The notes: generated by a model not told the origin, from the letters alone. Shown: positions 9,165 through 19,297, numbered from the stretch's first letter. The stretch: DNA of 64,000 nucleotides from an uncultured Pelagibacteraceae bacterium (GCA_902600485.1 CACKJD010000001.1:1-64000), one strand, 5' to 3'. Numbers and translations: made by a program.

Positions 9165-9800
9165 TCACATTTTATACTCAAAATTTTGAGTGGTTTCATT
9201 AACTCCAATCTCTATGGCGCCGTTACTTAAATGAAATTTCCTAGCCATATCAGTAAGCGGTGATAGTGTTACTAATCTATTTAAATGATTTGTTTTTTTT
9301 ATTTTTTTAAAAACTTCTTTCACAATTAATCTTCCGCCACCTTTTTTTTTTGACCAAACAGTATATGCAATAGCAATTTGACCAACTTTAAAATCTCTAT
9401 TGATACTCTGAAGATAAGCGTCTTTACTCATCATATCTAGCTCTTCTACAGTTTTCGGGATACTATTTGTAAACGCAAAACACATTACTGCATGTATTTC
9501 ATCTTGATACTTAACACCATATATTTTTCTTCCAAAACTTGTTCTAAAATCATTATCTAATTCTGGTCTTACTGGATCCTCACTAGTATTACAGTTCGGC
9601 AACTCAACAATTTCAGCACCTTTAACCCAGTCAAAAAAATTTTTTACAGATTTTCCAATATCAATTTTTTTACCTTTAATGGAAGTATTAAATTTTTTAG
9701 ATATTAAATCCTTTTTTTTTGTAATTGAGCGTTTGAATATTTTGCTTTTTCTTTTTAGAGCGACTTTTATTTTTCTTTTTAATGGTTTTTTTTCGGTCAT
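9165..9800 (-). CDS. GNAT-like protein with Lys/Arg-rich N-terminus
   Basis: 211 aa; 'VGQIAIAYTVWSKKKGGGRLIVKEVFKKIK' and 'TLSPLTDMARKFHLSNGAIEIGVNETTQNF' resemble acyl-CoA N-acyltransferase folds. Confidence 0.5.
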   Translation of the reverse strand: MTEKKPLKRKIKVALKRKSKIFKRSITKKKDLISKKFNTSIKGKKIDIGKSVKNFFDWVKGAEIVELPNCNTSEDPVRPELDNDFRTSFGRKIYGVKYQDEIHAVMCFAFTNSIPKTVEELDMMSKDAYLQSINRDFKVGQIAIAYTVWSKKKGGGRLIVKEVFKKIKKTNHLNRLVTLSPLTDMARKFHLSNGAIEIGVNETTQNFEYKM

Positions 9801-9826
9801 ATTTTAAATTTATAAACTAAATTGTA

Positions 9827-10603
9827 TTAATTAGATTGTGACTTTTTTAACCTTTTTATTATTCTATTAGATGTTTTTTCGAGTAATTTATAGAAACCGG
9901 CTTTTCGCAAATCTTTAACCGCTTGCTCATTCAAGCCACCAGGAGTTTGAGATTCTCTAACTAGTTTTTTTAGATTTTTGTTATGATTAAAAGCGTCTTC
10001 TGATAGCGCAAGGAATAGAGATGATATATATTTTTGTGCATTTTCTTTTTTTATTCCTCTCTTAATTAACCAATTTGATAACGAGTATAAGATTTCATAA
10101 AAAGGAGCCATCATAGCAGAAGTTGTCCAAAAATTTAATGACAACTTCTCATTGTTGATTTCAACTGTAGATCCTAATTTATCAAAAAACTTTTTAACCT
10201 TAATATTTGGTGGATAAATTGGTATAGGACCTTTGCATAATGCAATTGGTGGTAATGGTATGGCTCTAATAATATTTGATTTTAATCCTGTAATTTTTTT
10301 TAATTGATTTAAATTAATTGTAGAAATGAAACTAATTATCATTTTATTTTTATTGAATTTTAAACTGCTTAGAATTTTATTTCCTACAGTTGGTGTTACT
10401 GCAAGAAATACCCAGTCAGATCCATTAATAATGTCTTGATTTTTCTTAATTATTGTAATTTTTTTACTTTTAAATTTTAAAATTCTTGAAATTTTTTTAT
10501 TTCTTTCAGATACAAATATTTTTGTAACTTTTAATTTCGAATTTATTACACCTGTTACAACCGCTTTTGTTATCTGTCCCGTTCCTATAAAACCTATTTT
10601 CAT
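9827..10603 (-). CDS. proC: Pyrroline-5-carboxylate reductase-like protein
   Basis: 258 aa; 'MKIGFIGTGQITKAVVTGVI' Rossmann; 'SQTPGGLNEQAVKDLRKAGFY' ProC C-terminal motif. Confidence 0.8.
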   Translation of the reverse strand: MKIGFIGTGQITKAVVTGVINSKLKVTKIFVSERNKKISRILKFKSKKITIIKKNQDIINGSDWVFLAVTPTVGNKILSSLKFNKNKMIISFISTINLNQLKKITGLKSNIIRAIPLPPIALCKGPIPIYPPNIKVKKFFDKLGSTVEINNEKLSLNFWTTSAMMAPFYEILYSLSNWLIKRGIKKENAQKYISSLFLALSEDAFNHNKNLKKLVRESQTPGGLNEQAVKDLRKAGFYKLLEKTSNRIIKRLKKSQSN

Positions 10604-10621
10604 AATAAATTAATATAGATG

Positions 10622-11236
10622 TTAATAATTTTGTGTAAATCCAATAAAAATTGCAATTAAGATCAATACACACGCCGAAATTGAGTTTATTACTCTTGGA
10701 TTTGCCTTGATCCATGTCAAAAGTTTTTTAGCTAAAATTGCATAGCCAATAAGTGAAAGAAAATCTAATACCATGTATGTAATTATAAGAATGACAAATT
10801 GGAAAATATAATTTTCATTAAAGTTTATAAACTGTGGAAAAATTAATGGAAAAAATATCCAAGCCTTTGGACTAGTTCCAGCTACAATAAATCCATCTTT
10901 AAAAAAAGATAAAAATTTTTTTGATTTTGTTGATGTCTTGTTAAAATTTGTTGGCCTAGACTTATAGATATCGTAAGAAAGATAAAATAAATAAGCTACA
11001 CCAAACCATTTTAAAACATTTAATGTTTCACTATTATTAGCAATGAAGGATCCTATAAAAAATATTACTAAAGTAGCTTGTATTAGATTTGCAGTAATAT
11101 CACCTAGTGCAATCCAAATACAATTTCTTGTTCCATAATTCATCGCATACGAAATAATTACAATTCTTGGTGTACCAGGAGTTATAAATAAAAAAAGTAT
11201 AATTTGTAAAAATAGAAAATAATCTAAGGGAAGCAT
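10622..11236 (-). CDS. LysE family translocator
   Basis: 204 aa multi-TM; 'FLFITPGTPRIVIISYAMNYGTRNCIWIALGDITANLIQ' LysE/RhtB family. Confidence 0.85.
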   Translation of the reverse strand: MLPLDYFLFLQIILFLFITPGTPRIVIISYAMNYGTRNCIWIALGDITANLIQATLVIFFIGSFIANNSETLNVLKWFGVAYLFYLSYDIYKSRPTNFNKTSTKSKKFLSFFKDGFIVAGTSPKAWIFFPLIFPQFINFNENYIFQFVILIITYMVLDFLSLIGYAILAKKLLTWIKANPRVINSISACVLILIAIFIGFTQNY

Positions 11237-11241
11237 TATGG

Positions 11242-11289
11242 GATAGTCCTAAAAAACCGGGAGCTAAAGATGGCTAGATAGGACTATCT
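11242..11289. promoter_or_regulatory. Inverted repeat/hairpin adjacent to the LysE-family start codon in a divergent intergenic region
   Basis: GATAGTCCTA (11242-11251) and TAGGACTATC (11279-11288): perfect 10-bp arms, 27-nt spacer; right arm lies in palindrome AGATAG-GA-CTATCT. Confidence 0.55.
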
Positions 11290-11353
11290 TACCTATAATA
11301 TCATAATCGGTAAAAATTGCATTAATCAATTTTTTAATATTTATTAAGAATTT

Positions 11354-11647
11354 ATGAAAAAAAGTCGCAGACCACTCACAAAGGTTAAAAATCCTGAACC
11401 CAAACTGGGCAGTAAGAGCTGGGTGATATGGGCTGCTTGGGCAGACCGAATAACTTTCGAAGACATCAAATCAAAAACAGGTTTATCAGAAGGCGATGTT
11501 ATAAAAATTATGAGAAGATCACTTAAACCTTCGTCATTTAGGCTTTGGAGAAAGAGGGCTAAAGGTCAAAGTATAAAGCACAGAAAAAAATTTGAAGAAA
11601 CAAGAAAAGAAATAAGAAGAAAAATTAAAAAAAATGATTATATATAA
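11354..11647 (+). CDS. Small conserved protein, TIGR03643-like family
   Basis: 97 aa; 'GSKSWVIWAAWADRITFEDIKSKTGLSEGDVIKIMRRSLKPSSFRLWRKR'. Confidence 0.7.
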   Translation: MKKSRRPLTKVKNPEPKLGSKSWVIWAAWADRITFEDIKSKTGLSEGDVIKIMRRSLKPSSFRLWRKRAKGQSIKHRKKFEETRKEIRRKIKKNDYI

Positions 11648-11650
11648 TTA

Positions 11651-11905
11651 ATGAAAAAAATTACTATTTATACTGGTCCGGTTTGTAATTATTGCGACGC
11701 TGCAAAAAGATTATTAAAGAGAAATAATGCATCATATTCTGAAATTAATATTGCAGAAGTTGATGGAGCATTAGATGAAATGCTTAAAAAAACAAACGGT
11801 AAAAGAACTATTCCACAAATATTTTTTGATGATCAGTATATTGGTGGCTATGAAGAAATCAGAGCTTTAGAAAAAGATAATAAGCTACAAGATCTTTTAA
11901 AATAA
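11651..11905 (+). CDS. grxC: Glutaredoxin 3
   Basis: 84 aa; 'YTGPVCNYCDAAKRLL', 'RTIPQIFFDDQYIGGYEEI'. Confidence 0.92.
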   Translation: MKKITIYTGPVCNYCDAAKRLLKRNNASYSEINIAEVDGALDEMLKKTNGKRTIPQIFFDDQYIGGYEEIRALEKDNKLQDLLK

Positions 11906-12238
11906 AACGTAATAAATAATTAAAAATATAAGTGTATATTCAAAAAACCTTTTAAAATTTAATATTTGTTTTTCACTAAACTTTTGATTTATTATTTTTT
12001 TTAAGAAATAAAATCCTAAATTAACAATTATCAATCCAATAATTAATCCTATTAAAACAAATTTTATTTGGAAGTTTTTGTAACCAAAATAAATTGCGGC
12101 TAAAAAAGTAAACCAAGATACTTTGGAAATAAATATTTTAAATAAAAGACCAGCTTTTTTACTAAAAATAGATTGAGTTTTAATTATAGAATAAGACCAA
12201 ATAATCCCGATTAAAAAAGTAAGATATTTTATAATCAT
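11897..12238 (-). CDS. Hypothetical small membrane protein
   Basis: 113 aa with several predicted TM segments; fills the gap between grxC and msrB. Confidence 0.5.
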   Translation of the reverse strand: MIIKYLTFLIGIIWSYSIIKTQSIFSKKAGLLFKIFISKVSWFTFLAAIYFGYKNFQIKFVLIGLIIGLIIVNLGFYFLKKIINQKFSEKQILNFKRFFEYTLIFLIIYYVLF

Positions 12239-12239
12239 T

Positions 12240-12608
12240 CTAATTTTTAGGTTTAAATACTAAACATAAACCATTATTACAATATCTTTTACCTGTTGGT
12301 TTGGGACCATCATCAAATATATGTCCATGATGCCCGCCACAACTCTTACAATGATACTCAGTTCTTGCGTAACCAACATGGTGATCTGTCTTTGTTTCGA
12401 ATACATCAGGCAATGATTCAAAGAATGATGGCCAACCAGAACCGCTCTCATATTTTTTTTTTGATTCAAAAAGTTTTGCATCGCAATTTGCACAATGATA
12501 ATTACCTTCTCTTTTTTCAAAATTTAATTCACTAGATCCAGGTCTTTCAGTTCCCTCTTCAAATAAAATTAATTTTTGCTCAGAAGATAAATTTGGATTT
12601 TTTTTCAT
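12240..12608 (-). CDS. msrB: Peptide-methionine (R)-S-oxide reductase
   Basis: 'GNYHCANCDAKLFES', 'SGSGWPSF', 'CKSCGGHHGHIFDDGPKPTGKRYCNNGLCLVF'; start taken at MKKNP. Confidence 0.93.
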   Translation of the reverse strand: MKKNPNLSSEQKLILFEEGTERPGSSELNFEKREGNYHCANCDAKLFESKKKYESGSGWPSFFESLPDVFETKTDHHVGYARTEYHCKSCGGHHGHIFDDGPKPTGKRYCNNGLCLVFKPKN

Positions 12609-13498
12609 ATGACGGATGCACAAGTTTTATGTAATATAGCATGGAGTCTTACTAAAGTTTCAAAATCTTTGTTATAACCACCTCCTAAAACCCCACAAAT
12701 AGGAACGTTTTTTTCAAAAAAGTTGTTTATTATCATTTCGTCTCTTCTCTTTATTCCATCCTCTGAGATTTTCAATTTACCTAACCTATCATTTAAATGT
12801 ATATCAACTCCTGCAACATAAAATACAAAATCATACTTTTCTTTATTTAGTAATAAAATATTATCCTTTAGCTTTTTTAGATATTCCTCATCTTCAATAT
12901 TATCATCTAAACTTACATCTAAATCGCCCTTGTTTTTTTTTGCAGGATAATTAGATTTACAATGCATACTAAAAGTAAAAACAGATTTATCGTTTTTGAA
13001 AATATCTGAAGTTCCATTTCCTTGATGAACATCAAGATCAACTATTAAAACATTTTTTACATAGCCTTTAGATTGTAAATATCTAGTAGCAACTGCCACA
13101 TCATTAAAAACACAGTAACCTGCTCCTTCATTATAAGTTGCGTGATGGCTTCCTCCTGCTGTATTACACGCAATACGGTGATCAATAGCAAGTTTACTCG
13201 CTAAGACAGTTCCACCAGTCGCTCTAAAAGATCTATTCACCACACTATCATTTATTGGAAAACCAATTTTTTTTTGGGATTTTGTGTCTATAGTTTTTTT
13301 TTTTATACTAGCAATATACTCTAAGGAGTGTGCTCTACTCAAAGTCTCTTCAGAACAATAATCAGGTTTATAAAATCTATCCACTATTTTTTGGTTAATT
13401 AAATAATTTGCAAGTTCACCAAACTTTCTTATTGGAAACTTATTATCATCATTTATCTTTGCGACGTAATCCTGGTGGTTGACTACTGGTAATTTCAT
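12605..13498 (-). CDS. Histone deacetylase/acetoin utilization family deacetylase
   Basis: 297 aa; 'TAGGSHHATYNEGAGYCVFNDVAVA', 'VLIVDLDVHQGNGTSDIF', 'VLGGGYNKDFETLVRLHAI'. Confidence 0.9.
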   Translation of the reverse strand: MKLPVVNHQDYVAKINDDNKFPIRKFGELANYLINQKIVDRFYKPDYCSEETLSRAHSLEYIASIKKKTIDTKSQKKIGFPINDSVVNRSFRATGGTVLASKLAIDHRIACNTAGGSHHATYNEGAGYCVFNDVAVATRYLQSKGYVKNVLIVDLDVHQGNGTSDIFKNDKSVFTFSMHCKSNYPAKKNKGDLDVSLDDNIEDEEYLKKLKDNILLLNKEKYDFVFYVAGVDIHLNDRLGKLKISEDGIKRRDEMIINNFFEKNVPICGVLGGGYNKDFETLVRLHAILHKTCASVI

Positions 13499-14388
13499 TT
13501 GGCAGTTTTTTTATTAGATAAATAAATTCCTGAAAGAATAAATGAAGCTCCTATAAAATGGTATAGTTCAAATGTCTCTTGAAAAATCAAAATTGCTAGC
13601 ACTGCACTTAGTAGTGGCATTAATTGGATGAACATTGTGGCACGATTTGGCCCTACTATCTCAATACCCTTCTGCCAGCAGTAATAAGCAGCTAGCGCAG
13701 GGAACATTACAACATAAAAAAGAATTATAAAAAATGATGTATTAAAATTTGTTTCTAAACCAATTGACTTTTCATAAAAAAATTGTGGTATTAAGAATAA
13801 AATTCCAATCGATACCATCAATTGAATTAATGTAAATTGCGAAAACCTAAAACTATGCTTTTTTAGTAGTGTTGAATAAAGCGACCAACAAATAACACAA
13901 ACTAACATCCACAGGTCACCTTTATTAAAATTTAGAGCTAAAATTTTGTTTATGTCTGCATTAGAAATAATTGAGCTAATTCCAATTACAGACAACAATA
14001 ATCCAATTAGTTGAAAAACATTTGTTTTATCTACTTTCATAAACGATGAGATAATTATTGTTACTGCCGGAATGGCTGCTAAAACCAAAGCTACATTTAT
14101 TACCTGCGTGTAATTCAATGCGAAATATACAACTGAGTTAAATGTACTTATTGTCATTATTCCCATAAAACTTATTACAATCAAATTTTTTTTAATATAA
14201 TTCCAATTGTTAAAAATTTCTTTGTATGTAAATGGTATTAAAATCAACCAGACTGAAATCCATCTAAAAAAATTTAAAGTGAGTGGAGGTACTTCGTATA
14301 GATATGCAAATTTTCCTACTATAAAATTTCCAGACCAACAAAATGTAGCAAATACGAGCAAAGTATAAGCTAAGTAATTTTTTGACAA
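13495..14388 (-). CDS. EamA/DMT superfamily transporter
   Basis: 297 aa, about 10 TM segments, two EamA-like repeats. Confidence 0.85.
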   Translation of the reverse strand: MSKNYLAYTLLVFATFCWSGNFIVGKFAYLYEVPPLTLNFFRWISVWLILIPFTYKEIFNNWNYIKKNLIVISFMGIMTISTFNSVVYFALNYTQVINVALVLAAIPAVTIIISSFMKVDKTNVFQLIGLLLSVIGISSIISNADINKILALNFNKGDLWMLVCVICWSLYSTLLKKHSFRFSQFTLIQLMVSIGILFLIPQFFYEKSIGLETNFNTSFFIILFYVVMFPALAAYYCWQKGIEIVGPNRATMFIQLMPLLSAVLAILIFQETFELYHFIGASFILSGIYLSNKKTAK

Positions 14389-14396
14389 ATTAATCC

Positions 14397-15641
14397 TTAA
14401 TTAAATCTTGATGAACTATAAGGAGTTAAATCTAAATTAGTTTTTTCACCAAGAATCATTTTGGATACTATTTTCCCTGAAATTGCTCCTAATGTCCATC
14501 CTAAATGGTGATGGCCAAAAGAATAGTAAACATTATTATAATTTTTTGATTTACCAATCACTGGAAGAAAATCAGGTAATGTTGGTCTAAAACCTAGCCA
14601 TTCATCTTCGTGATCCTCATTTTCTGGTAAACCATTTAACATATCTTTTGCATTTAATATTAAATTTTTAATTCTTGACTTAGATAGAGGGTTTTCCAAA
14701 CCTCCAAATTCAACTGTTCCTACAACTCTCAAACCTTGTTCCATAGGTGTTATACCGAAACCTCTATCAGCCCAAACAACTGGTCTAGATAATAGATTTG
14801 AGTAATTTTTAAAATGAATATGATAGCCTCTTTCAGTGTCTAATGGAATTTTTTCATCTAATTTGTCAGTTAGTTTTTTTGAAAAAGCACCACAAGCTAT
14901 AACAACTTTATCAAATAATAATTTATCGCTTTCTGTAATTAAAATAGGTTTCTGATCTTTAAAATTTATGTTGTTAATATTTGTTTTTTTAAATTTCCCT
15001 CCTTTTTTTAAAAAATCTGTAAATAGCTTTTCAATAATTTTTTTTGGATTTCTTGCATGTCTGGCGTATTCATAAAATACACCACCGTCATAAAATGGTT
15101 TTAAATTTGGTTCCAAATCATGAACTTCTTTTGAGTTTAAAATTTTTTGTTTTACACCCAATTTTTCCCGAATATCAATTTCGATCTTTCTACTTTTAAT
15201 TCCCTTTTTTTCCCATACATACATAATTCCTTTTTTTTCGACTAGACCGTCTAAATTAATATCTGCAAACAGTTCATCATATGCATCTAACGAAATATCT
15301 AAAATTTGATGCATATATTTTGCGGTATGCATCATTTTTTTTTCTGAGCAGCTCATAATATATTTTGAAAACCAAGGAAGCATTTTAAGAAAGTAATTCC
15401 ATTTTAAAGCTAGCGGTCCTCTACTGCTTAATAGCATAGCAGGTACATCAGATAGCACATCTGATCTGTTTAACTGTAAAGAGGCATATGGTGAAAAATG
15501 ACCTGCATTTCCATAAGAAGCTGCGCAACCCGGTTCATCTTTGTCAAATAAAGTTACATCAATTCCTTTTTTTTGTAAAAATAAAGCATTGCAGACACCT
15601 TGTATACCAGCACCAATAATAGCAACCTCATTTTTTGACAT
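14397..15641 (-). CDS. FAD-dependent oxidoreductase, D-amino-acid dehydrogenase (DadA) type
   Basis: 414 aa; 'VAIIGAGIQGVCNALFLQKKGIDVTLFDKDEPGCAASYGNAG', 'DEWLGFRPTLPDFLPVIG'. Confidence 0.85.
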   Translation of the reverse strand: MSKNEVAIIGAGIQGVCNALFLQKKGIDVTLFDKDEPGCAASYGNAGHFSPYASLQLNRSDVLSDVPAMLLSSRGPLALKWNYFLKMLPWFSKYIMSCSEKKMMHTAKYMHQILDISLDAYDELFADINLDGLVEKKGIMYVWEKKGIKSRKIEIDIREKLGVKQKILNSKEVHDLEPNLKPFYDGGVFYEYARHARNPKKIIEKLFTDFLKKGGKFKKTNINNINFKDQKPILITESDKLLFDKVVIACGAFSKKLTDKLDEKIPLDTERGYHIHFKNYSNLLSRPVVWADRGFGITPMEQGLRVVGTVEFGGLENPLSKSRIKNLILNAKDMLNGLPENEDHEDEWLGFRPTLPDFLPVIGKSKNYNNVYYSFGHHHLGWTLGAISGKIVSKMILGEKTNLDLTPYSSSRFN

Positions 15642-15684
15642 TAAAATAATCTACATCATGAGTTAAAAAAATTATCGCGACAAA

Positions 15685-16809
15685 TTATGCAATAATTTGT
15701 TTTTGATAAATTTTTGTGCTCATTACAACACTAAAACCTATCATTGTAGCTAGCATTGAAGAACCTCCATATGACATGATGGGTAGGGGTGATCCTACAA
15801 TTGGAAGTAGTCCTAAAACCATGCTCATATTAACTGTAACATAAATAAATATAGAGGATGCGAATCCGTAACAAAATAATTTTCCAAAAAAGCTTCTGGC
15901 AGACGCACCAATTTTTGCAGTTCTATAAATTATTATTGCGTAAAGAAAAAGTAATAAAACAGAACCAATAAATCCATGTTCTTCTGAAAATAATGTAAAT
16001 ATAAAATCTGTATGTTTTTCAGGTAAAAAGTCCAAATAGCTTTGTGTGCCTTTGAGAAAACCTTTTCCTGATAAACCACCTGAACCTACGGCAATTTTTG
16101 ATTGTATTATTTGGTATCCTGCGCCAAGGGGATCTCTATCTGGATTAAAAAAAGTTAATATTCTAAGTTTTTGGTAAGGTTTTAAAAAAGATATTACAAA
16201 CGGTAAAGAAATTAATAAAATTAAAGAGGAATAGATGAAATACTTTGCGTTAACTCCAGATAACCATAAAACAACTAAACCACTCAAACCAATTAAAATT
16301 GAGGTACCTAAATCTGGTTGGCTTACAACTAATAGAATTGGTACAATTAATACTACCATTGGAATTATTATATTTTTAAAACTATTAACTAAATGGATCT
16401 GTGTTCGGTGATAAAATTTAGCGAAACACATAATTATTGCAACTTTCATTAATTCAGAAGGTTGAAGATTAATAAAGTACAGGTCGACCCATCTTTGAGA
16501 TCCAGAAGCTTTTACTCCGTACAAAGAAGCCCAAATTAATAAGCATAAAACTACAAAGTAAAAAATATAGCCGATTGAATGCCAAAGTTTTAAATTTACA
16601 AATGAAAAAATCAACATCATGGAAAAGAAAACTATAAATCTAATTACATGACTTTTTGTGTGGTAAAGAACTTCTCCTCCCTCAGTTGAATACATTGATA
16701 AGGAGCTTATAAGTCCAAGGATTATTAAGCAAAAAAGTAAGATATAGTCTAATGATCTAAGTTTTTGAAAGAAGGTGATTTGTCCACTTAGTGCTGTTTC
16801 TTGAAACAT
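15685..16809 (-). CDS. rodA: Rod shape-determining SEDS protein RodA
   Basis: 374 aa; 'QPSELMKVAIIMCFAKF', 'LPEKHTDFIFTLFSEEHGFIG', 'LPIMSYGGSSMLATMIG'. Confidence 0.93.
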   Translation of the reverse strand: MFQETALSGQITFFQKLRSLDYILLFCLIILGLISSLSMYSTEGGEVLYHTKSHVIRFIVFFSMMLIFSFVNLKLWHSIGYIFYFVVLCLLIWASLYGVKASGSQRWVDLYFINLQPSELMKVAIIMCFAKFYHRTQIHLVNSFKNIIIPMVVLIVPILLVVSQPDLGTSILIGLSGLVVLWLSGVNAKYFIYSSLILLISLPFVISFLKPYQKLRILTFFNPDRDPLGAGYQIIQSKIAVGSGGLSGKGFLKGTQSYLDFLPEKHTDFIFTLFSEEHGFIGSVLLLFLYAIIIYRTAKIGASARSFFGKLFCYGFASSIFIYVTVNMSMVLGLLPIVGSPLPIMSYGGSSMLATMIGFSVVMSTKIYQKQIIA

Positions 16810-18788
16810 TACGCTACAAAATTAATATTTTTTTGTTTATATTTTTCTCTTTCTTCGTGTCTATCGATTACAACTTTAAAAAGTTTTTTAGCCATTGGGG
16901 CAGCAGTTGAACCGCCAGATCCACCATGTTCTATAAAAACACTCATTGCATATCTTGGATTTTTGTAAGGTCCAAATGCAATATAAAGAGCGTGGTCTCT
17001 GTCTTCATAAGGAATTTGAGAAATATCTAAATCAAGTTCTCTTTGAGCTTCAGTTATTCTTTTTACCTGTGAAGTCCCTGTTTTTCCCGCAAACTGATAT
17101 TTCTTATCTTCAATTCTTGATGAAAAAGAAGTCCCTCTAACCTCATTAGTAGACGCAAACATTGCTTCTAAAACAAACTTTACATTTTCTTGATTTCTAA
17201 AAAGAGGGCTATACAAATTATCATCTTTACTAGATGACATCCCAAGGTCCACCAATGCATTGTCAAAATCTGGGCCTTCTATTTTTTTTTCTAAATTTTT
17301 ACTCATTTTAGATTTAATATCCTCAAAAGTTAAATCGTCTTTATTTACGATCAATTTTGGATTTATTTTAAAACCACCATTCGCTAATTGTGCTGTCATC
17401 AGACATAGCTGTAACGGGGTAGTTTGGATATACCCTTGGCCAATACCTGTTATAAGTGTCTCACCAAGAACCCACCCTCTACCAAGAGCATTTTTTTTCC
17501 ATTCTGTTGAAGGAACTAAACCAGCTTTCTCTTCATTAAAAATATTATTAAATACTTTATTTCCTAATCCGAATTTTTTTGCAGTTTCATTAAGACGGTC
17601 AACTCCCAATCTTCTGGACATTTCATAAAAAAAAGTATCACATGAAACTTTTAGTGCATCTCTAAGATTGACTACTCCATGACCTTTCTTTTTCCAACAG
17701 TTATATGTTTGTCCATACATCTCAATTTTTCCTGAACAATTAACTTTAAAATTTGGGGAAATAACATTGTTTTCTAACGCTGATAGTGCAACAATCGGTT
17801 TTATTGTTGAGCCGGGAGGATATAATCCTGTAATGGATCTATTTATAAGTGGTTTTTTTGGATTATTTCTGATTGCTTCCCAATTCTCATAACTTATTCC
17901 ATATAAAAATAAATTTGGATCAAAGGAAGGTGATGAATGCATTGCAAGTATATCTCCAGTGTATATGTCCATAACACTTATCGATCCTGCTCTATCTTTT
18001 AAAAGCTCGTTGCACTTCTGTTGAATTTTTGTGTCAACTGTTAATCTTACTGATTTACCTTTTTGACCCTCTATGTGATCTATTTGATTTATTCTTTTGC
18101 CATATGCATTGACTTCGTATCTTTGAACTCCATTCATACCTATTAAATCGTTCTCTAAGGATCTCTCTAATCCAATTTTTCCAACTCTCAATCCAGGAAC
18201 GTGTTTCTTTTTAATTTCATCATTATTTGTGAGATCATTTTGACTTGCTTGTGCAACGTACCCTAAAAGATGAGTATAATTTTCATTGTAAGGATAGCTT
18301 CTTGCTACAGATAAAACTGGTTTTACTCCTGACAGTTCATGTAAATAAAAATTTATTTTTACAAATTGATCCCAGGATAGATTCTCTGAAATTATTAATG
18401 TTTCCCATGGCTTTTGAGAGTTTTTCTTTTTTATAATTTTGTTAAAAGTCTTTTGGTCTAGTTCTAAGATATCTTTTACTCTAATTATTAAATTATTAAA
18501 ATTTTCGACTTGCTCTGGTATAATGTGAAGTTGATAAACTTTTAAATTACCAGCGATTATATTTCCAAAAAAGTCTTGGAAATCTCCTCTTATTGGTGGA
18601 AGTTTCCACTCCCTTAATCGATTTTTGTCTGAGAGTGTTAAGTATTTTTTATTTTGATTTATTTGAAGTGAAAATAGTTGTGCAATTATTCCACCAAAAA
18701 CAACTAGTTTAGCAGTAGATAGAATAAACATTCTTCTGCCAACCACGCTTTGTTTTCTGTAACTAGTATCTGAGCCACCACTAATCAT
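16809..18788 (-). CDS. mrdA: Penicillin-binding protein 2
   Basis: 659 aa; 'YPPGSTIKPIVALSALE' (STIK active site), 'FAGKTGTSQVKRI' (KTGT box); between rodA and mreD. Confidence 0.93.
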   Translation of the reverse strand: MISGGSDTSYRKQSVVGRRMFILSTAKLVVFGGIIAQLFSLQINQNKKYLTLSDKNRLREWKLPPIRGDFQDFFGNIIAGNLKVYQLHIIPEQVENFNNLIIRVKDILELDQKTFNKIIKKKNSQKPWETLIISENLSWDQFVKINFYLHELSGVKPVLSVARSYPYNENYTHLLGYVAQASQNDLTNNDEIKKKHVPGLRVGKIGLERSLENDLIGMNGVQRYEVNAYGKRINQIDHIEGQKGKSVRLTVDTKIQQKCNELLKDRAGSISVMDIYTGDILAMHSSPSFDPNLFLYGISYENWEAIRNNPKKPLINRSITGLYPPGSTIKPIVALSALENNVISPNFKVNCSGKIEMYGQTYNCWKKKGHGVVNLRDALKVSCDTFFYEMSRRLGVDRLNETAKKFGLGNKVFNNIFNEEKAGLVPSTEWKKNALGRGWVLGETLITGIGQGYIQTTPLQLCLMTAQLANGGFKINPKLIVNKDDLTFEDIKSKMSKNLEKKIEGPDFDNALVDLGMSSSKDDNLYSPLFRNQENVKFVLEAMFASTNEVRGTSFSSRIEDKKYQFAGKTGTSQVKRITEAQRELDLDISQIPYEDRDHALYIAFGPYKNPRYAMSVFIEHGGSGGSTAAPMAKKLFKVVIDRHEEREKYKQKNINFVA

Positions 18789-19293
18789 TAGTTCTTCTAA
18801 GTAAATTTAAATAATAACCAAAAATATACGAAAAAAAATAATAGAACAAGAAAGTATACAAAACATTAAAAAGTAAATTGTAATAATCAATTTTAACATT
18901 AAAAAAAACTACTAGAATTGAATAAAAGATTGAGTTTATGACTAAAATAGTAAAAAGGAAGAAAAACCAATCTTTTATTAGACTAACTCTTAATGTGATA
19001 TTTCTTAAATAAACCGCAAAAACACAAATAAATAGATAGGTAACGCTACTAATTCCCAAAGGTAATCCAATTACAACATCATTTATTAGACCAGCGAAAA
19101 ACACCAATAAGTAACTTAATCTTCCTTCTCCTTTCAAACTCCAATAAAAAATTAAAATATACGGAAAATTAAAAGAAAAATATTTTAAATTTAAATAATT
19201 AAAATCAAACTCATTTAGTACTGAGACATAAAGTAAAATAATTGGGCCTAATGATAGAAGTTTTCTTGAAAATGGTAGTTTTGTTAAACTCAT
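18781..19293 (-). CDS. mreD: Rod shape-determining protein MreD
   Basis: 170 aa multi-TM; located between mreC and mrdA. Confidence 0.8.
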   Translation of the reverse strand: MSLTKLPFSRKLLSLGPIILLYVSVLNEFDFNYLNLKYFSFNFPYILIFYWSLKGEGRLSYLLVFFAGLINDVVIGLPLGISSVTYLFICVFAVYLRNITLRVSLIKDWFFFLFTILVINSIFYSILVVFFNVKIDYYNLLFNVLYTFLFYYFFSYIFGYYLNLLRRTND

Positions 19294-19297
19294 AAAT

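Noticed and set aside
10506-10715. 69-aa ORF spanning the proC-like/LysE boundary
   Set aside because: Overlaps both better-supported genes in another frame and lacks any recognisable motif.
12260-12535. Two alternate-frame ORFs within msrB (12260..12520 - and 12296..12535 +)
   Set aside because: The msrB frame has all conserved motifs; the alternates show no family resemblance.
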